A stretch of 64,000 nt of DNA from Rhizobiaceae bacterium (GTDB lineage Bacteria; Pseudomonadota; Alphaproteobacteria; Rhizobiales; Rhizobiaceae). The translations under genes were made by a program, and so were the position numbers. Below the pieces are notes generated by a model. It was not told the DNA's origin, did no database searches, and saw only the letters and a list, made by a program, of their open reading frames with translations. The stretch is from contig JANQMU010000015.1 in the NCBI GenBank assembly GCA_028279875.1, forward strand, positions 120,158 to 184,157, given 5' to 3'. Positions 28,400 to 39,150 of this stretch are shown piece after piece (the stretch's first letter is position 1; every line of letters begins with the position of its first letter).

Positions 28400-28443
28400 C
28401 CGACAGCGAAGTAAACTGCGGTCGCGCTACCGGGGAGCCCAAC

Positions 28444-28929
28444 GTGCCGGACAAGACACGAAGCGAAACAACGGACACACTCGACCACGGAATGCTGCAC
28501 GATCTGCTTGGGCACCTTCTGCGGCACGCCTTCAACAGGGGGCAGGTGGTGTTCTCCGAGGTCTTTGCCGACCAAGCCGTCACACCGCTGCAGTTCATGA
28601 TGGTTGAACTGATCGCGAAAAACCCGGATGTGACCCATTCGCAGATCGGACGCTCGATGGGAACATCGGCCTCGGTGGTCACCATGACCCTGAAACCGCT
28701 GATCGCGGCGGGCCAGATTGCCGGAACCGCCTCGCGCAGCGACCGGCGCAGAATGTGCTATCGTCTGACGCCGTCCGGTGAACGCTGGTATGCAGGGCTG
28801 CGCCCGAAAATCCGGCAATGCGAGGACCGGTTTGCACAGGCGCTGACACCGACCCAGCGGACTGAACTGGCTGCCATGTTGCGGCTGCTTTCGGGGCTTG
28901 ATCAAACAGGTCCAGCCGGGAGCACATAG
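28444..28929 (+). CDS. MarR family transcriptional regulator (GTG start)
   Basis: TPLQFMMVELIAKNPDVTHSQIGRSMGTSASVVTMTLKPLIAAGQIAGTASRSDRRRMCYRLTPSGE. Confidence 0.88.
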   Translation: MPDKTRSETTDTLDHGMLHDLLGHLLRHAFNRGQVVFSEVFADQAVTPLQFMMVELIAKNPDVTHSQIGRSMGTSASVVTMTLKPLIAAGQIAGTASRSDRRRMCYRLTPSGERWYAGLRPKIRQCEDRFAQALTPTQRTELAAMLRLLSGLDQTGPAGST

Positions 28930-29175
28930 TGGCGGCTTTCATTCAGGTGCCGTTCATAATGGCGGTGCGATAAGGCTGAGGCGATCGCATTTGCAAACCC
29001 GAAACCGGGCCTTGCGGAAGGCACAACGAAACCGGATCCACCTGCGGTGTCCGGCGGCGTTGTCCGCAGGCTTCAGTCCCGTGATTGCACCATGCGATTG
29101 GAGAGCTGGCATGGCCACCGCCCGGCCATGCCTGTTGGGGGACCGGGCGCTTCTGCTGGAAGTGCCCGGTTTCGC

Positions 29176-30336
29176 TCAGCGCGCTTTCGCCATTGCGACG
29201 ATTCCGAATGCCGGACCCAGGGCCAGACCGGCCAGAACGAGCGGCCATCCGAAATGGTCAGCCAGCAGCGGTGTAACCTGCACCGTGCCGAATGTCAGCG
29301 CAAATCCCAGGGCCGTCTGGAACGTCATCAGGCTGCCGGCCATATCGGGCGGCGAATAGTCGGCGACCAGCGCCGAAAACTGTGCCGAGTCGGGAATGAT
29401 AGTGGCGCCCCAGACAATGATCAGTGCGAATGTCAGCCAGACCGGGCCGCCAAATGTCAGCGCCGTGGCGAGCGCTGACGCGCCGCTCAACACCATGGCG
29501 ATCAAGGCGATATTCGCCTTGCCGATGCGGTCGGCCGCGAACCCGGCTAGGACACAGGTCACGGCGCCGGCCGCGATGGCCACAAAGGCGGTTGCCGTCC
29601 CGAACATCCGGGCCTCCCCGGCCGCCAGTGTGGCACTGTACGACACGGTTGCGGCAACGCCGATCCAGGCCCACATGGCGTAGAGCTCCCACATATGGCC
29701 GAGATAACCGGCATAGGCGAGACGGACTCGCCGGTTGGTCCAGGCGGTGGTGATGGTGCGCGGGTCGAAGCGCGCCGCAACGGCATGGTCCGGACCAAGG
29801 GCAATCCAAAGACACAGCAATCCGGCGACGACAGCGGCCAGCGAGGTCACACCGATGGTCACGCGCCAGTCCGCGCCGCCAAGCAGCGCAACAAGATGAG
29901 GCGATGCCGATCCAAGGGTCAGCGCCCCGACCAGCGTGCCGACCAGAAGACCGCGGTCGCTGCGGCCCCAGCCGACCGCAATCTTCATACCGACCGGATA
30001 GACGCCGGCCAGCAGGGCACCGGTCATCAGCCGGGCGCCGATTGCAGCGAGCCCGCCCGGATCGACGACGAGAAGCGAGGCGTTGATCACACCGGCGGCC
30101 AGCGCCGACAGCGCGAAAACACGGCGCGGGTCGAAGCGGTCGGCAAGACCGAAAAAAGCCGACACCAGCGCGCCGATCACAAATCCGGCCTGGACACCGC
30201 TCGACAAAGCCGCCTGCCGAAATTCGGAAATGTCGAACTCCGCCGCCATTTCCGGAAGGATGGCAGCCGAGACGAACCAGAGCGACATCGCCAGAACTTC
30301 GGCGACCATCAACAATGCGAGAGATCTGATTTTCAT
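29176..30336 (-). CDS. MFS transporter
   Basis: Multi-TM; ALLMVAEVLAMSLWFVSAAILPEM; GLADRFDPRRVFALSALAAG. Confidence 0.87.
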   Translation of the reverse strand: MKIRSLALLMVAEVLAMSLWFVSAAILPEMAAEFDISEFRQAALSSGVQAGFVIGALVSAFFGLADRFDPRRVFALSALAAGVINASLLVVDPGGLAAIGARLMTGALLAGVYPVGMKIAVGWGRSDRGLLVGTLVGALTLGSASPHLVALLGGADWRVTIGVTSLAAVVAGLLCLWIALGPDHAVAARFDPRTITTAWTNRRVRLAYAGYLGHMWELYAMWAWIGVAATVSYSATLAAGEARMFGTATAFVAIAAGAVTCVLAGFAADRIGKANIALIAMVLSGASALATALTFGGPVWLTFALIIVWGATIIPDSAQFSALVADYSPPDMAGSLMTFQTALGFALTFGTVQVTPLLADHFGWPLVLAGLALGPAFGIVAMAKAR

Positions 30337-30599
30337 CGTTGGCTGCCCGCCATTCCCCTCTGCGCCTTCAGTATCCCGATCCGAAAGCCGACAGGATGCA
30401 CAAGCAGCATTGATTGAAGCGACCCGTCAACCAAAAACGGTTCCATTGCCGATATTGTCCAGGGTGTGACGGGTTTGAAACCCGGCTGCGCGGCGGGGTG
30501 GTTTCACCCCGTCCGGTTGTGGCTCTCCGGTGCATCAATCCGGCAGAATCCGGGGTGAATGAATCCGTGCGTTAACTTATTGCTTGTGCAGTTTTATTG

Positions 30600-30722
30600 T
30601 GCTAACTTCTAAGTTGCGGCACGGCATACCGTTCGGCAACCCCGACTGTTGATGTGGTTTTGTGTCCGCGTGTATCTTCCTATCGGATTCCAATTACCGC
30701 CGCTTTTGCGGCGGTTTTTTTT
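30600..30722 (+). ncRNA. Candidate small RNA ending in an intrinsic terminator (5' end uncertain)
   Basis: Non-coding stretch with TTGCTT-N17-TAACTT (30580-30608) about 100 nt upstream of a textbook terminator; no convincing CDS. Confidence 0.5.
30696..30722 (+). terminator. Intrinsic terminator
   Basis: ACCGCCGC-TTTT-GCGGCGGT followed by TTTTTTT. Confidence 0.85.
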
Positions 30723-30892
30723 ATCAACAGGCGCGTCCGGCCTCCCATGCCATCAGACTTCATTTACCATAGGGGCCGGATCCCGCCGTGCCGGTCCCGG
30801 CGCCGGCCTGTTCCTTAACCTGTTCCATGTAGCAATCATTGCAAATCGCGGCCCGCACCGGGTCGCGGTCAAGACGGGTAGGGCGCTTGTGA

Positions 30893-31993
30893 ATGCTTTG
30901 GGCTGCGCGTTTGGCACTGCAATTTGAAACCGTATCATCCTTCGATTTTCACGGTGACGAGTATGCGGCATTGTGTGCCGGGTCGGATATACACGGCTTT
31001 CAGCACCCGATCTGGCTGGATGCGTTTTACCGGCACCTTGCGCCCAATCGCGGCGCCAGGCCTTATTTCCTGACGGCCCGGCGGCAGGATACCGGCGCGC
31101 TCGAACTGGTTCTGCCGCTGATATTGCGACGCAAATGGGGATTCAGGCTGCTTGAAACGGCCGATCTGGGCGTGTCGGATTATGTTTGCCCGGTGGGTTC
31201 AAAGGCCGCCTGGTCGACCCTCGAACAGATGCCCGGCGTCAGCAGGGACGTGCTGGCGGCTTTGCCCGGATTCGACCTGTTTCGCATTCGCCCGGTCCGC
31301 CAGGAAGACTGTTACCGCTTCCAGTTGCTTTTTGCCGCCGATCCGGTGCCGTTGGGCTTTTCATCCCATGCGATCGACCTGGAGCCGCCATTCGAGGATT
31401 GGCGCAAATCGGCTCTGAATGCGTCGCTGCGCAAGATGATCGACCGCAAGGCCCGCAAGCTGCGCCGCGAACACGACATACATATCGAGGAACTCAAGGA
31501 CCCCGACGCCATTGCCGCGGCGATTGACGCTCTGGCCACCTTGCGTGCCGGACGTTTTGACGGCGACATGATCCGGCAGGACTTTGCCCTCGACTTTTAT
31601 CGCGACGTCGCCATCCGGGGTGCTTCTGAAGGCCTTGCCGGCACCTGGCGCATGCGCGCCGGCGACGACACCGTCGCAATCGTCTTCGGACTGACCCATG
31701 GTGGGCGGTATTATTACCTTCTCATCGGATGCGACTATGAGCGGTTTGGCCGCTATTCGCCGGGACTTCAGATGTATGATGCCGTGATCAAGGGCTGGAT
31801 GGAGAAGGGCGGCACCTGCTTCGATTTCACCATCGGGGATGAGGATTTCAAGATGAAATTCGGCACGACTGCGACGCCGATCCATGCCTTTTTGATTGCC
31901 CACGGTCTGGCCGGACGGCTCGCGAAGGCCGTTCTCTCGAGGAGATATCGCCGCGCGGCGACGCCCGATGCGGGGGTGAAAGATGACGCCTGA
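30893..31993 (+). CDS. GNAT/CelD (BcsL-like) acetyltransferase family protein
   Basis: HPIWLDAFYRHLAP; YYYLLIGCDYERFGRYSPGLQMYDAVIKGWMEKGGTCFDFTIGDEDFKMKFG. Confidence 0.8.
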   Translation: MLWAARLALQFETVSSFDFHGDEYAALCAGSDIHGFQHPIWLDAFYRHLAPNRGARPYFLTARRQDTGALELVLPLILRRKWGFRLLETADLGVSDYVCPVGSKAAWSTLEQMPGVSRDVLAALPGFDLFRIRPVRQEDCYRFQLLFAADPVPLGFSSHAIDLEPPFEDWRKSALNASLRKMIDRKARKLRREHDIHIEELKDPDAIAAAIDALATLRAGRFDGDMIRQDFALDFYRDVAIRGASEGLAGTWRMRAGDDTVAIVFGLTHGGRYYYLLIGCDYERFGRYSPGLQMYDAVIKGWMEKGGTCFDFTIGDEDFKMKFGTTATPIHAFLIAHGLAGRLAKAVLSRRYRRAATPDAGVKDDA

Positions 31994-32774
31994 CGAAATG
32001 CTCGAAAACTCAGTGATCATCGCCGCGCATCCCGATGACGAACTGCTCTGGTTTGGCGCCATCCTCAAGAAAGTCGATCGCGTGGTGATGGTCTATCAGG
32101 ATTACTGGCCGGACCCGAAGGTCGGCACCGCCCGCGCCGCGGTGCTCAAGGACTATCCGCGCGACGACGTCATGTCGCTCGAAATTCCAGAGGCTGCGAC
32201 CCATAGCTGTGCCGATTGGCGAAACCCGCGTCTTGATGAATTCGGCATTGAACTGGGCGTCGAGGCGCGGCTTCGCGACATAAAGCAGCAGATCAAGCGG
32301 CTGGTCGGCCGGAGCGCAGCGCCGCGCGGTGGCATCAGCGCCAACTACAAGGCCAATTTCCACACGCTCTATGACAGGCTGAAGGACCTGTTGACCCCCC
32401 AGATGAATGTGTTCACCCACAATCCCTGGGGCGAATATGGACATGAAGACCATATTCAGGTCTACCGTGCGGTCGACCGGCTGCGGCGGGAAATCGGATT
32501 TCGGCAATGGATGAGCAACTATTGCACCGAGCGGTCATTACCGCTCGCCATGCGCTACTTCGACAACAGGCCAAGGGACTATGTCCAACTGCCGGTCGAT
32601 ACGGAATTTGCCGATCAGGTCGCCGACGTGTTCCGACGCAACGGATGCTGGACCTGGGCCGATAACTGGCAATGGTTCCCGTTCGAACTCTATTGCGAGG
32701 CGCCGACGGAGGAAAGCCGGGCCGACGGCCAGCCGCACATGCTGCCGCTCAACATGTTCCGGTTTGGCCATTGA
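31983..32774 (+). CDS. PIG-L/LmbE family deacetylase
   Basis: IIAAHPDDELLWFGAIL; VFTHNPWGEYGHEDHIQVYRAV. Overlaps the upstream gene. Confidence 0.88.
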   Translation: MTPDEMLENSVIIAAHPDDELLWFGAILKKVDRVVMVYQDYWPDPKVGTARAAVLKDYPRDDVMSLEIPEAATHSCADWRNPRLDEFGIELGVEARLRDIKQQIKRLVGRSAAPRGGISANYKANFHTLYDRLKDLLTPQMNVFTHNPWGEYGHEDHIQVYRAVDRLRREIGFRQWMSNYCTERSLPLAMRYFDNRPRDYVQLPVDTEFADQVADVFRRNGCWTWADNWQWFPFELYCEAPTEESRADGQPHMLPLNMFRFGH

Positions 32775-32834
32775 CGCACTTCCGGAACGGCCGGCACGCC
32801 CCGAAACCGTTTGGCGAGGCGTCCCGGCTGCCGT

Positions 32835-33446
32835 TCAGGTCAATTCCGAGGCCTTCGTGATGATGTGGGTCGCCAGGCCATATTCGATCGCCTCGCTGGC
32901 CGACAGCCAGAAGTCACGGTCGGTGTCCTGTTCGATTTTGGCCAGATCCTGACCGGTGGCTTCGGCAAACAGCCGGTTCAGCCGGTCTTTCATCAGCGTG
33001 ATTTCCCGTGCCTGGATTTCGATATCCGTCGCCTTGCCGCCGATCCCGCCGCTCGGTGCGTGCAGCAGGAACCGGGTGTTCGGCAGCGTGTACCGGTCCT
33101 CCTTGTCCGCCGCGATATAGATAAGGGCACCGGCGCTGGCGACCCATCCGGAGCCCAGAACACGAACCCGCGGTTCGATGAATTTGATGGTGTCATGCAC
33201 CATGTCGCCGGATTCGACATGCCCGCCCGGCGAGGAGATGATGACCGTAATCGGGTCATTGCTGGCATTGGCGAGCGCCAGGAGGTTGACGCAGACCTTT
33301 TCGGCAAGGTTGTGGTTGATTTCGCCGGTCACCATGACAATGCGCGATTCGAAATAATGTTTCTCAACCAGCCAGGAACCGCCGGCCTTTTCCTTCGGCC
33401 GTTCGTCATCATCGTCCAGGCGGATGTATTTTCCGTATTGCGTCAT
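32835..33446 (-). CDS. ClpP-like serine protease (ATP-dependent Clp protease proteolytic subunit family)
   Basis: INSPGG-type IISSPGGHVESGDMVHDTI; catalytic-like GWVASAGAL, RFLLHAPSGG, TDRDFWLSASEA. Start MTQYGKYI at 33446. Confidence 0.87.
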   Translation of the reverse strand: MTQYGKYIRLDDDDERPKEKAGGSWLVEKHYFESRIVMVTGEINHNLAEKVCVNLLALANASNDPITVIISSPGGHVESGDMVHDTIKFIEPRVRVLGSGWVASAGALIYIAADKEDRYTLPNTRFLLHAPSGGIGGKATDIEIQAREITLMKDRLNRLFAEATGQDLAKIEQDTDRDFWLSASEAIEYGLATHIITKASELT

Positions 33447-33675
33447 TTGATACCTCACCACAACTGAAGGGACGTCCACATTCGGCGGCAGACAGCCGCC
33501 ACGGACCGTGCAAACCCGTTTTACGTCAACGGATCGGCACACCATAGTCCCATTAGTCAGATTCGGTTATGGATTGTACAGTCTGATGCGTGCAAAGCCG
33601 GCAAGAGCGGCGCGTCCGGGCGGGAATACCGGCCGCGCGGTCCTCGACGGCCATGAACCAGCAACGGAGACAACA

Positions 33676-33990
33676 ATGTCCTGGATCATCCTTTTTCTCG
33701 CCGGTCTCACGGAAATCGGCTGGGCCGTCGGATTGAAATACACCGACGGGTTTCGCCTGTTCTGGCCGACTGTCGCGACGGTTGCGGCCATGGCGGTCAG
33801 CATCTGGCTGCTCGCCGTGGCGATGCGGACATTGCCGCTCGGCACGGCCTATGCCGTTTGGACCGGTATCGGCACCGTCGGAACGGTCATCTTCGGGATC
33901 ATGGTGCTCGGCGAGCCCGCAAGCCTCGCCCGCGTCGGCTGTATCGTGCTCATCGTTTGCGGGATCGCCGGCCTCAAACTGATCACCTGA
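33676..33990 (+). CDS. gdx: SMR family transporter, SugE/Gdx (guanidinium exporter) subtype
   Basis: [27 protein letters not shown]10, E13, W16, S42, Y59, W62 all present at Gdx positions. Confidence 0.88.
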   Translation: MSWIILFLAGLTEIGWAVGLKYTDGFRLFWPTVATVAAMAVSIWLLAVAMRTLPLGTAYAVWTGIGTVGTVIFGIMVLGEPASLARVGCIVLIVCGIAGLKLIT

Positions 33991-34245
33991 TCCAAGGCGC
34001 CAGGTGCGGCGGCGGCGTCAGAAGTTCTGATTTTCACCGCCGCCCCCGATCCCTTCCCGGATTGATGCCGATGCCACCCGTAGGCGTTGCCGCGGCCTGA
34101 ATTATTTATCAAAGAATCCGCTACATAGACGCGATATTGCACCGAAAATCTCAACTTGAATGTGCTGGATTTCGGACAGGCTTCGTGCCTATACTCGCGC
34201 CAATCCCTGGAAACGGTCGGGACCGGGTAAAACAAAGGGAAGAGC

Positions 34246-35844
34246 GTGTTGATTCCGATATACAAGTGCCTCGCCGGCGCCATACTGGTTGTCAGCCTGG
34301 CGGTCGAACCGGCCTTTGCCGACCATACGTTCAGATATGCGTTTCAGGGGGGATTGCATTCCCTCGATCCCTATTCCCGCAATGAAACCTTCAGTTTCGG
34401 TACGCTCGGCAATGTCTATGAGGGGTTGACGCGGCGCGGTGCGGATCTCGCGATCCTGCCGGGGCTGGCGGTAAAATGGGAACTGCTGGAGCCGACCCGC
34501 TGGCGGTTTCACCTGCGCGAGGGCGTCAAGTTTCACAATGGCAACGATTTCACCGCAGAGGATGTGGTGTTCTCGGCGAACCGGGTCCGTTCGGAGGGGT
34601 CAGATCTCAAAACGCGGATTCCGGCAGACGCCAAATTCGAGATCGTCGATGATCACACCGTCGATGTGGTGCTGTCATCGCCCAATCCGATCCTGCATTA
34701 TGAATGGGACAGCTGGGCGATGCTCGACAAGGAGTGGGTCGAAGCCACCGATTCTGTTCCCGTAACATCGGCGTCCGAAGATGTTTTGTCGACGATCTCG
34801 CTCGAGACCAACGGTACCGGACCGTTCCGGATAACGGAGCACGATCCCGGCCTGAAGACGGTCTTTGAGGCGAATTCGGACTGGTGGGACACGGCGAACA
34901 AGCAGTTCAACATCTCTCGGGCGGAGCTGACGACGATCGCATCGGATTCCACCCGCGTCGCCGCTCTGCTATCAGGCGATATGGACATGGTCTATCCGAT
35001 ACCGGTTCAGGACATCAAGCGGATCGAAGCCGACCCCGCGACGCGGGCGCTGACGGGACCGGAATTGCGGACGATCTTCCTGGGGATGGATCAGAAGCGC
35101 GATCAGTTGCTGTATTCCGACGTCAAGGGCAAGAACCCGTTCCAGGACAAACGCGTTCGCCAGGCATTCTACCAGGCGATCAATGTGGACGCGATCAGGC
35201 ACAAGATCATGCGCGATCTGTCGACGCCGGCATCGCTCCTGATTTCGCCCTTCATGTTTGCCAACGCTTCGCAATTCGAACGGCTGGAATATGATCCCGA
35301 AGCGGCCAAGCGCCTGCTGGCAGAGGCCGGTTACCCCGACGGATTCGAGATCGGCATGGATTGCCCGGTCGACCGCTATGTCAATGATGAGGCGATCTGC
35401 CAGGCCGTGGCAGCGATGCTGGCCCGCATAGGCATCAAGGTCAATCTCGACATCCAGCCGGCGGCGCAGTATTTCGGCCGAATCCTCTCATCCGGCGGCT
35501 TCGACACCTCGTTCTATCTTTTGGGCTGGACGCCCAGTTCTTACGATTCCTGGAATGTGCTGGCCAATCTGTATGGCTGCCGCGACGAAGCGGGAAATGG
35601 CGGCATGTTCAATATTGGCGGTTACTGCAATGGCGCTGTCGATGATCTGCTGCCCCGAATTCTGGTTGAAAACGATCCCGACGAACGTCTCGACCTGATT
35701 ACCCGGGCCTATGAAACGGCGGCCGACGATGTCGCCTATATTCCGCTCCATCAGCAGGGCCTTGCGTGGGGCGTTGCCGAGGGAACAGAGGTGGTCCAGC
35801 GTGCCGACAATGTGGTGATGCTGCACCATGTCACCAAGGATTGA
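34246..35844 (+). CDS. ABC transporter substrate-binding protein, family 5 (peptide/nickel type), GTG start
   Basis: Signal peptide; SLDPYSRNETFSFGTLGNVYEGL; WRFHLREGVKFHNGNDFTAEDVVFSANR; DKRVRQAFYQAINVDAI. Confidence 0.92.
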   Translation: MLIPIYKCLAGAILVVSLAVEPAFADHTFRYAFQGGLHSLDPYSRNETFSFGTLGNVYEGLTRRGADLAILPGLAVKWELLEPTRWRFHLREGVKFHNGNDFTAEDVVFSANRVRSEGSDLKTRIPADAKFEIVDDHTVDVVLSSPNPILHYEWDSWAMLDKEWVEATDSVPVTSASEDVLSTISLETNGTGPFRITEHDPGLKTVFEANSDWWDTANKQFNISRAELTTIASDSTRVAALLSGDMDMVYPIPVQDIKRIEADPATRALTGPELRTIFLGMDQKRDQLLYSDVKGKNPFQDKRVRQAFYQAINVDAIRHKIMRDLSTPASLLISPFMFANASQFERLEYDPEAAKRLLAEAGYPDGFEIGMDCPVDRYVNDEAICQAVAAMLARIGIKVNLDIQPAAQYFGRILSSGGFDTSFYLLGWTPSSYDSWNVLANLYGCRDEAGNGGMFNIGGYCNGAVDDLLPRILVENDPDERLDLITRAYETAADDVAYIPLHQQGLAWGVAEGTEVVQRADNVVMLHHVTKD

Positions 35845-35897
35845 CGGTTTCCGATCAACCGGTATGAGTGCTTTGTAGCCCCCGTTAACAACGCGCT

Positions 35898-36812
35898 TCA
35901 GCGGTTCAGGGGCTGTTTTCCCACCGCAAGACCGTCCCGCTTGCTTTCCTCATGCGGTTCGACATGGATTGTGATGTGGGCGCCTGCCATCGCCCTGCCC
36001 AGCGCCGCTTCGATGCGGTTGCAGATGGCATGCGAGTCCGCAACGCTCATGGTGCCGTCCACCACCAGGTGGAATTCGATGAAGGATGTGTGTCCGGCGC
36101 TGCGGGTCTTGATATCATGCACCTCCATGGCGCCCTCTGCATTGGCCAGAATGATTTCGCGGATCCGGGCGGCCTCGGCATCATCGACGGCGCTGTCCAT
36201 CAGCCCGTCGACCGACGATGAGATGACCTTCCATCCCTCTCGCAGGACATTGATACCGACAGCGATGGCAACGACCGAATCGATGAATTGCCAGCCCGTC
36301 GCCAATACCAGCACCAGCCCGACAAGGACGCCGGCCGACGTCATGACGTCCACCAGGATATGGCGGCCGTCGGCGAGCAGAGCGGGCGACCGCGCCTGCC
36401 TGCCGGCCGATATCAGCACCCAGGCCCAAGCGCCGTTGATCGCCGCCGAGACAAAGTTGACCGCCATGCCGAGAGCCGGCATCTGTAGGTCATACGGGCG
36501 GCGGAGGGCGGAGATCGCCTCGTTGAAAATCAACAGCGCGGCAAGGACGATAAGAACCCCCTCGATCACGGCGGAAAAATACTCGGCCTTGGAATGACCG
36601 AACGGATGTCCCTTGTCCGCCGGCCTGTGACTGATGCGAATGGCAAACCACGCGAGCAGGGCAGTCACAACATTGACGGCCGATTCCAGCGCGTCGGAAT
36701 AAAGCGCCACCGATCCGGTGATCCGCCACGCCAGCACCTTGAGGCCGAGAACCACGGTCGCAACGAGGATCGACCAGCCCGCAAGGCGGGCGATGTTGTT
36801 GCGGATGGCCAT
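35898..36812 (-). CDS. Cation diffusion facilitator (CDF) family transporter
   Basis: GSVALYSDALESAVNVVTALLAWFAIRISHRPADKGHPFGHSKAEYFSAVIEG. Start MAIRNN at 36812. Confidence 0.93.
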   Translation of the reverse strand: MAIRNNIARLAGWSILVATVVLGLKVLAWRITGSVALYSDALESAVNVVTALLAWFAIRISHRPADKGHPFGHSKAEYFSAVIEGVLIVLAALLIFNEAISALRRPYDLQMPALGMAVNFVSAAINGAWAWVLISAGRQARSPALLADGRHILVDVMTSAGVLVGLVLVLATGWQFIDSVVAIAVGINVLREGWKVISSSVDGLMDSAVDDAEAARIREIILANAEGAMEVHDIKTRSAGHTSFIEFHLVVDGTMSVADSHAICNRIEAALGRAMAGAHITIHVEPHEESKRDGLAVGKQPLNR

Positions 36813-36854
36813 GGGCGGTGACAATCGCCTCCGATATTCTTCCCTGTCTGATAA

Positions 36855-37970
<1,116 letters not shown>

Positions 37971-38085
37971 TCGGGCAAGCGCACCGCGTGCCCGTTCGTC
38001 AGCGCACCGCGTTGATTCCCTGTAAAAACGTCGATCGCTGCCGATCGCACGCCATCATCCATTCTGACATCGAGGAGACCGTTCC

Positions 38086-39114
38086 ATGCATTACACACCC
38101 GATCCGGATCGCTACACAAAGATGGTCTACAACCGTTGCGGCAGGAGCGGCCTGAAACTGCCGGTGGTCTCGCTCGGGCTCTGGCACAATTTCGGCGACG
38201 ATACGCCGTTCGACACCGGCCGCGCCATCTGTCGCACCGCTTTCGACCAGGGCATCACCCATTTCGACCTCGCCAACAATTACGGACCGCCGGCCGGCAG
38301 CGCCGAACGGGCCTTCGGTGAGATCTTGCGCACCGATTTCGCCGCCCACCGCGATGAACTCGTCATCTCCTCGAAGGCCGGGTATTTCATGTGGAACGGT
38401 CCCTATGGCGAATGGGGTAGCCGAAAATACATGATCGCGTCCTGCGACCAGAGCCTGAAGCGCATGGGTCTCGACTATGTCGACATCTTCTATTCGCACC
38501 GGTTCGATCCTGAAACACCATTGGAAGAGACCATGGGCGCGCTCGATCATCTCGTACGCTCCGGCAAGGCGCTCTATGCCGGAATATCGTCCTACAGCGC
38601 CGAGCGGACGCGGGAGGCGGTCGCCATTTTGAAGGACCTTGGAACACCGTGCCTCATCCACCAGCCGAGCTACAACATGATCAATCGCTGGGTGGAGCGG
38701 GACGGCCTGAAGGACACCCTGGCCGAACTCGGCGTCGGATCGATCGCCTTCACGCCGCTCGCCCAGGGCATGCTGACCAATAAATATCTGAAGGGAATCC
38801 CCGAGGGCAGCCGCGCCACCCAGCAAAAATCGCTGAACCCGAAACTCCTGTCGGAGCGCACGATTGCCAATCTGCGGCAGCTCGATGCCATCGCCAAGCG
38901 TCGTGGCCAGACCCTGGCGCAGATGGCGATTGCCTGGGTTCTGCGCGGCGGCGGCATCACATCGGCCCTGATCGGCGCGTCAAACCCGCAGCAGGTGGTC
39001 GACAGCGCTGAAGCGGTGCGGAATCTGGATTTCACGCCCGAGGAACTGGCCGAGATTGATGAATATGCCGACGAGGAGAGCGTCAATCTCTGGGCCAAAT
39101 CCTCTGAGAATTGA
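38086..39114 (+). CDS. Aldo/keto reductase (YghZ / L-glyceraldehyde-3-phosphate reductase-like)
   Basis: MHYTPDPDRYTKMVYNRCGRSGLKLPVVSLGLWHNFGDDTP; FDLANNYGPPAGSAERAFGEIL; FYSHRFDPETPLEETMGAL. Confidence 0.92.
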   Translation: MHYTPDPDRYTKMVYNRCGRSGLKLPVVSLGLWHNFGDDTPFDTGRAICRTAFDQGITHFDLANNYGPPAGSAERAFGEILRTDFAAHRDELVISSKAGYFMWNGPYGEWGSRKYMIASCDQSLKRMGLDYVDIFYSHRFDPETPLEETMGALDHLVRSGKALYAGISSYSAERTREAVAILKDLGTPCLIHQPSYNMINRWVERDGLKDTLAELGVGSIAFTPLAQGMLTNKYLKGIPEGSRATQQKSLNPKLLSERTIANLRQLDAIAKRRGQTLAQMAIAWVLRGGGITSALIGASNPQQVVDSAEAVRNLDFTPEELAEIDEYADEESVNLWAKSSEN

Positions 39115-39150
39115 GCCGGACCAATCACCGCCCATGCCAATAGACACCCG

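Noticed and set aside
27158-28414. 418-aa plus strand ORF
   Set aside because: Antisense to the flavin monooxygenase. It ends inside the palindrome, which explains its apparent FVYVINEYQ tail.
33540-33675. Guanidine-II (mini-ykkC) riboswitch upstream of gdx
   Set aside because: No pair of hairpins with ACGR loops and no ykkC consensus could be identified by eye. Kept only as an uncharacterised leader hairpin.
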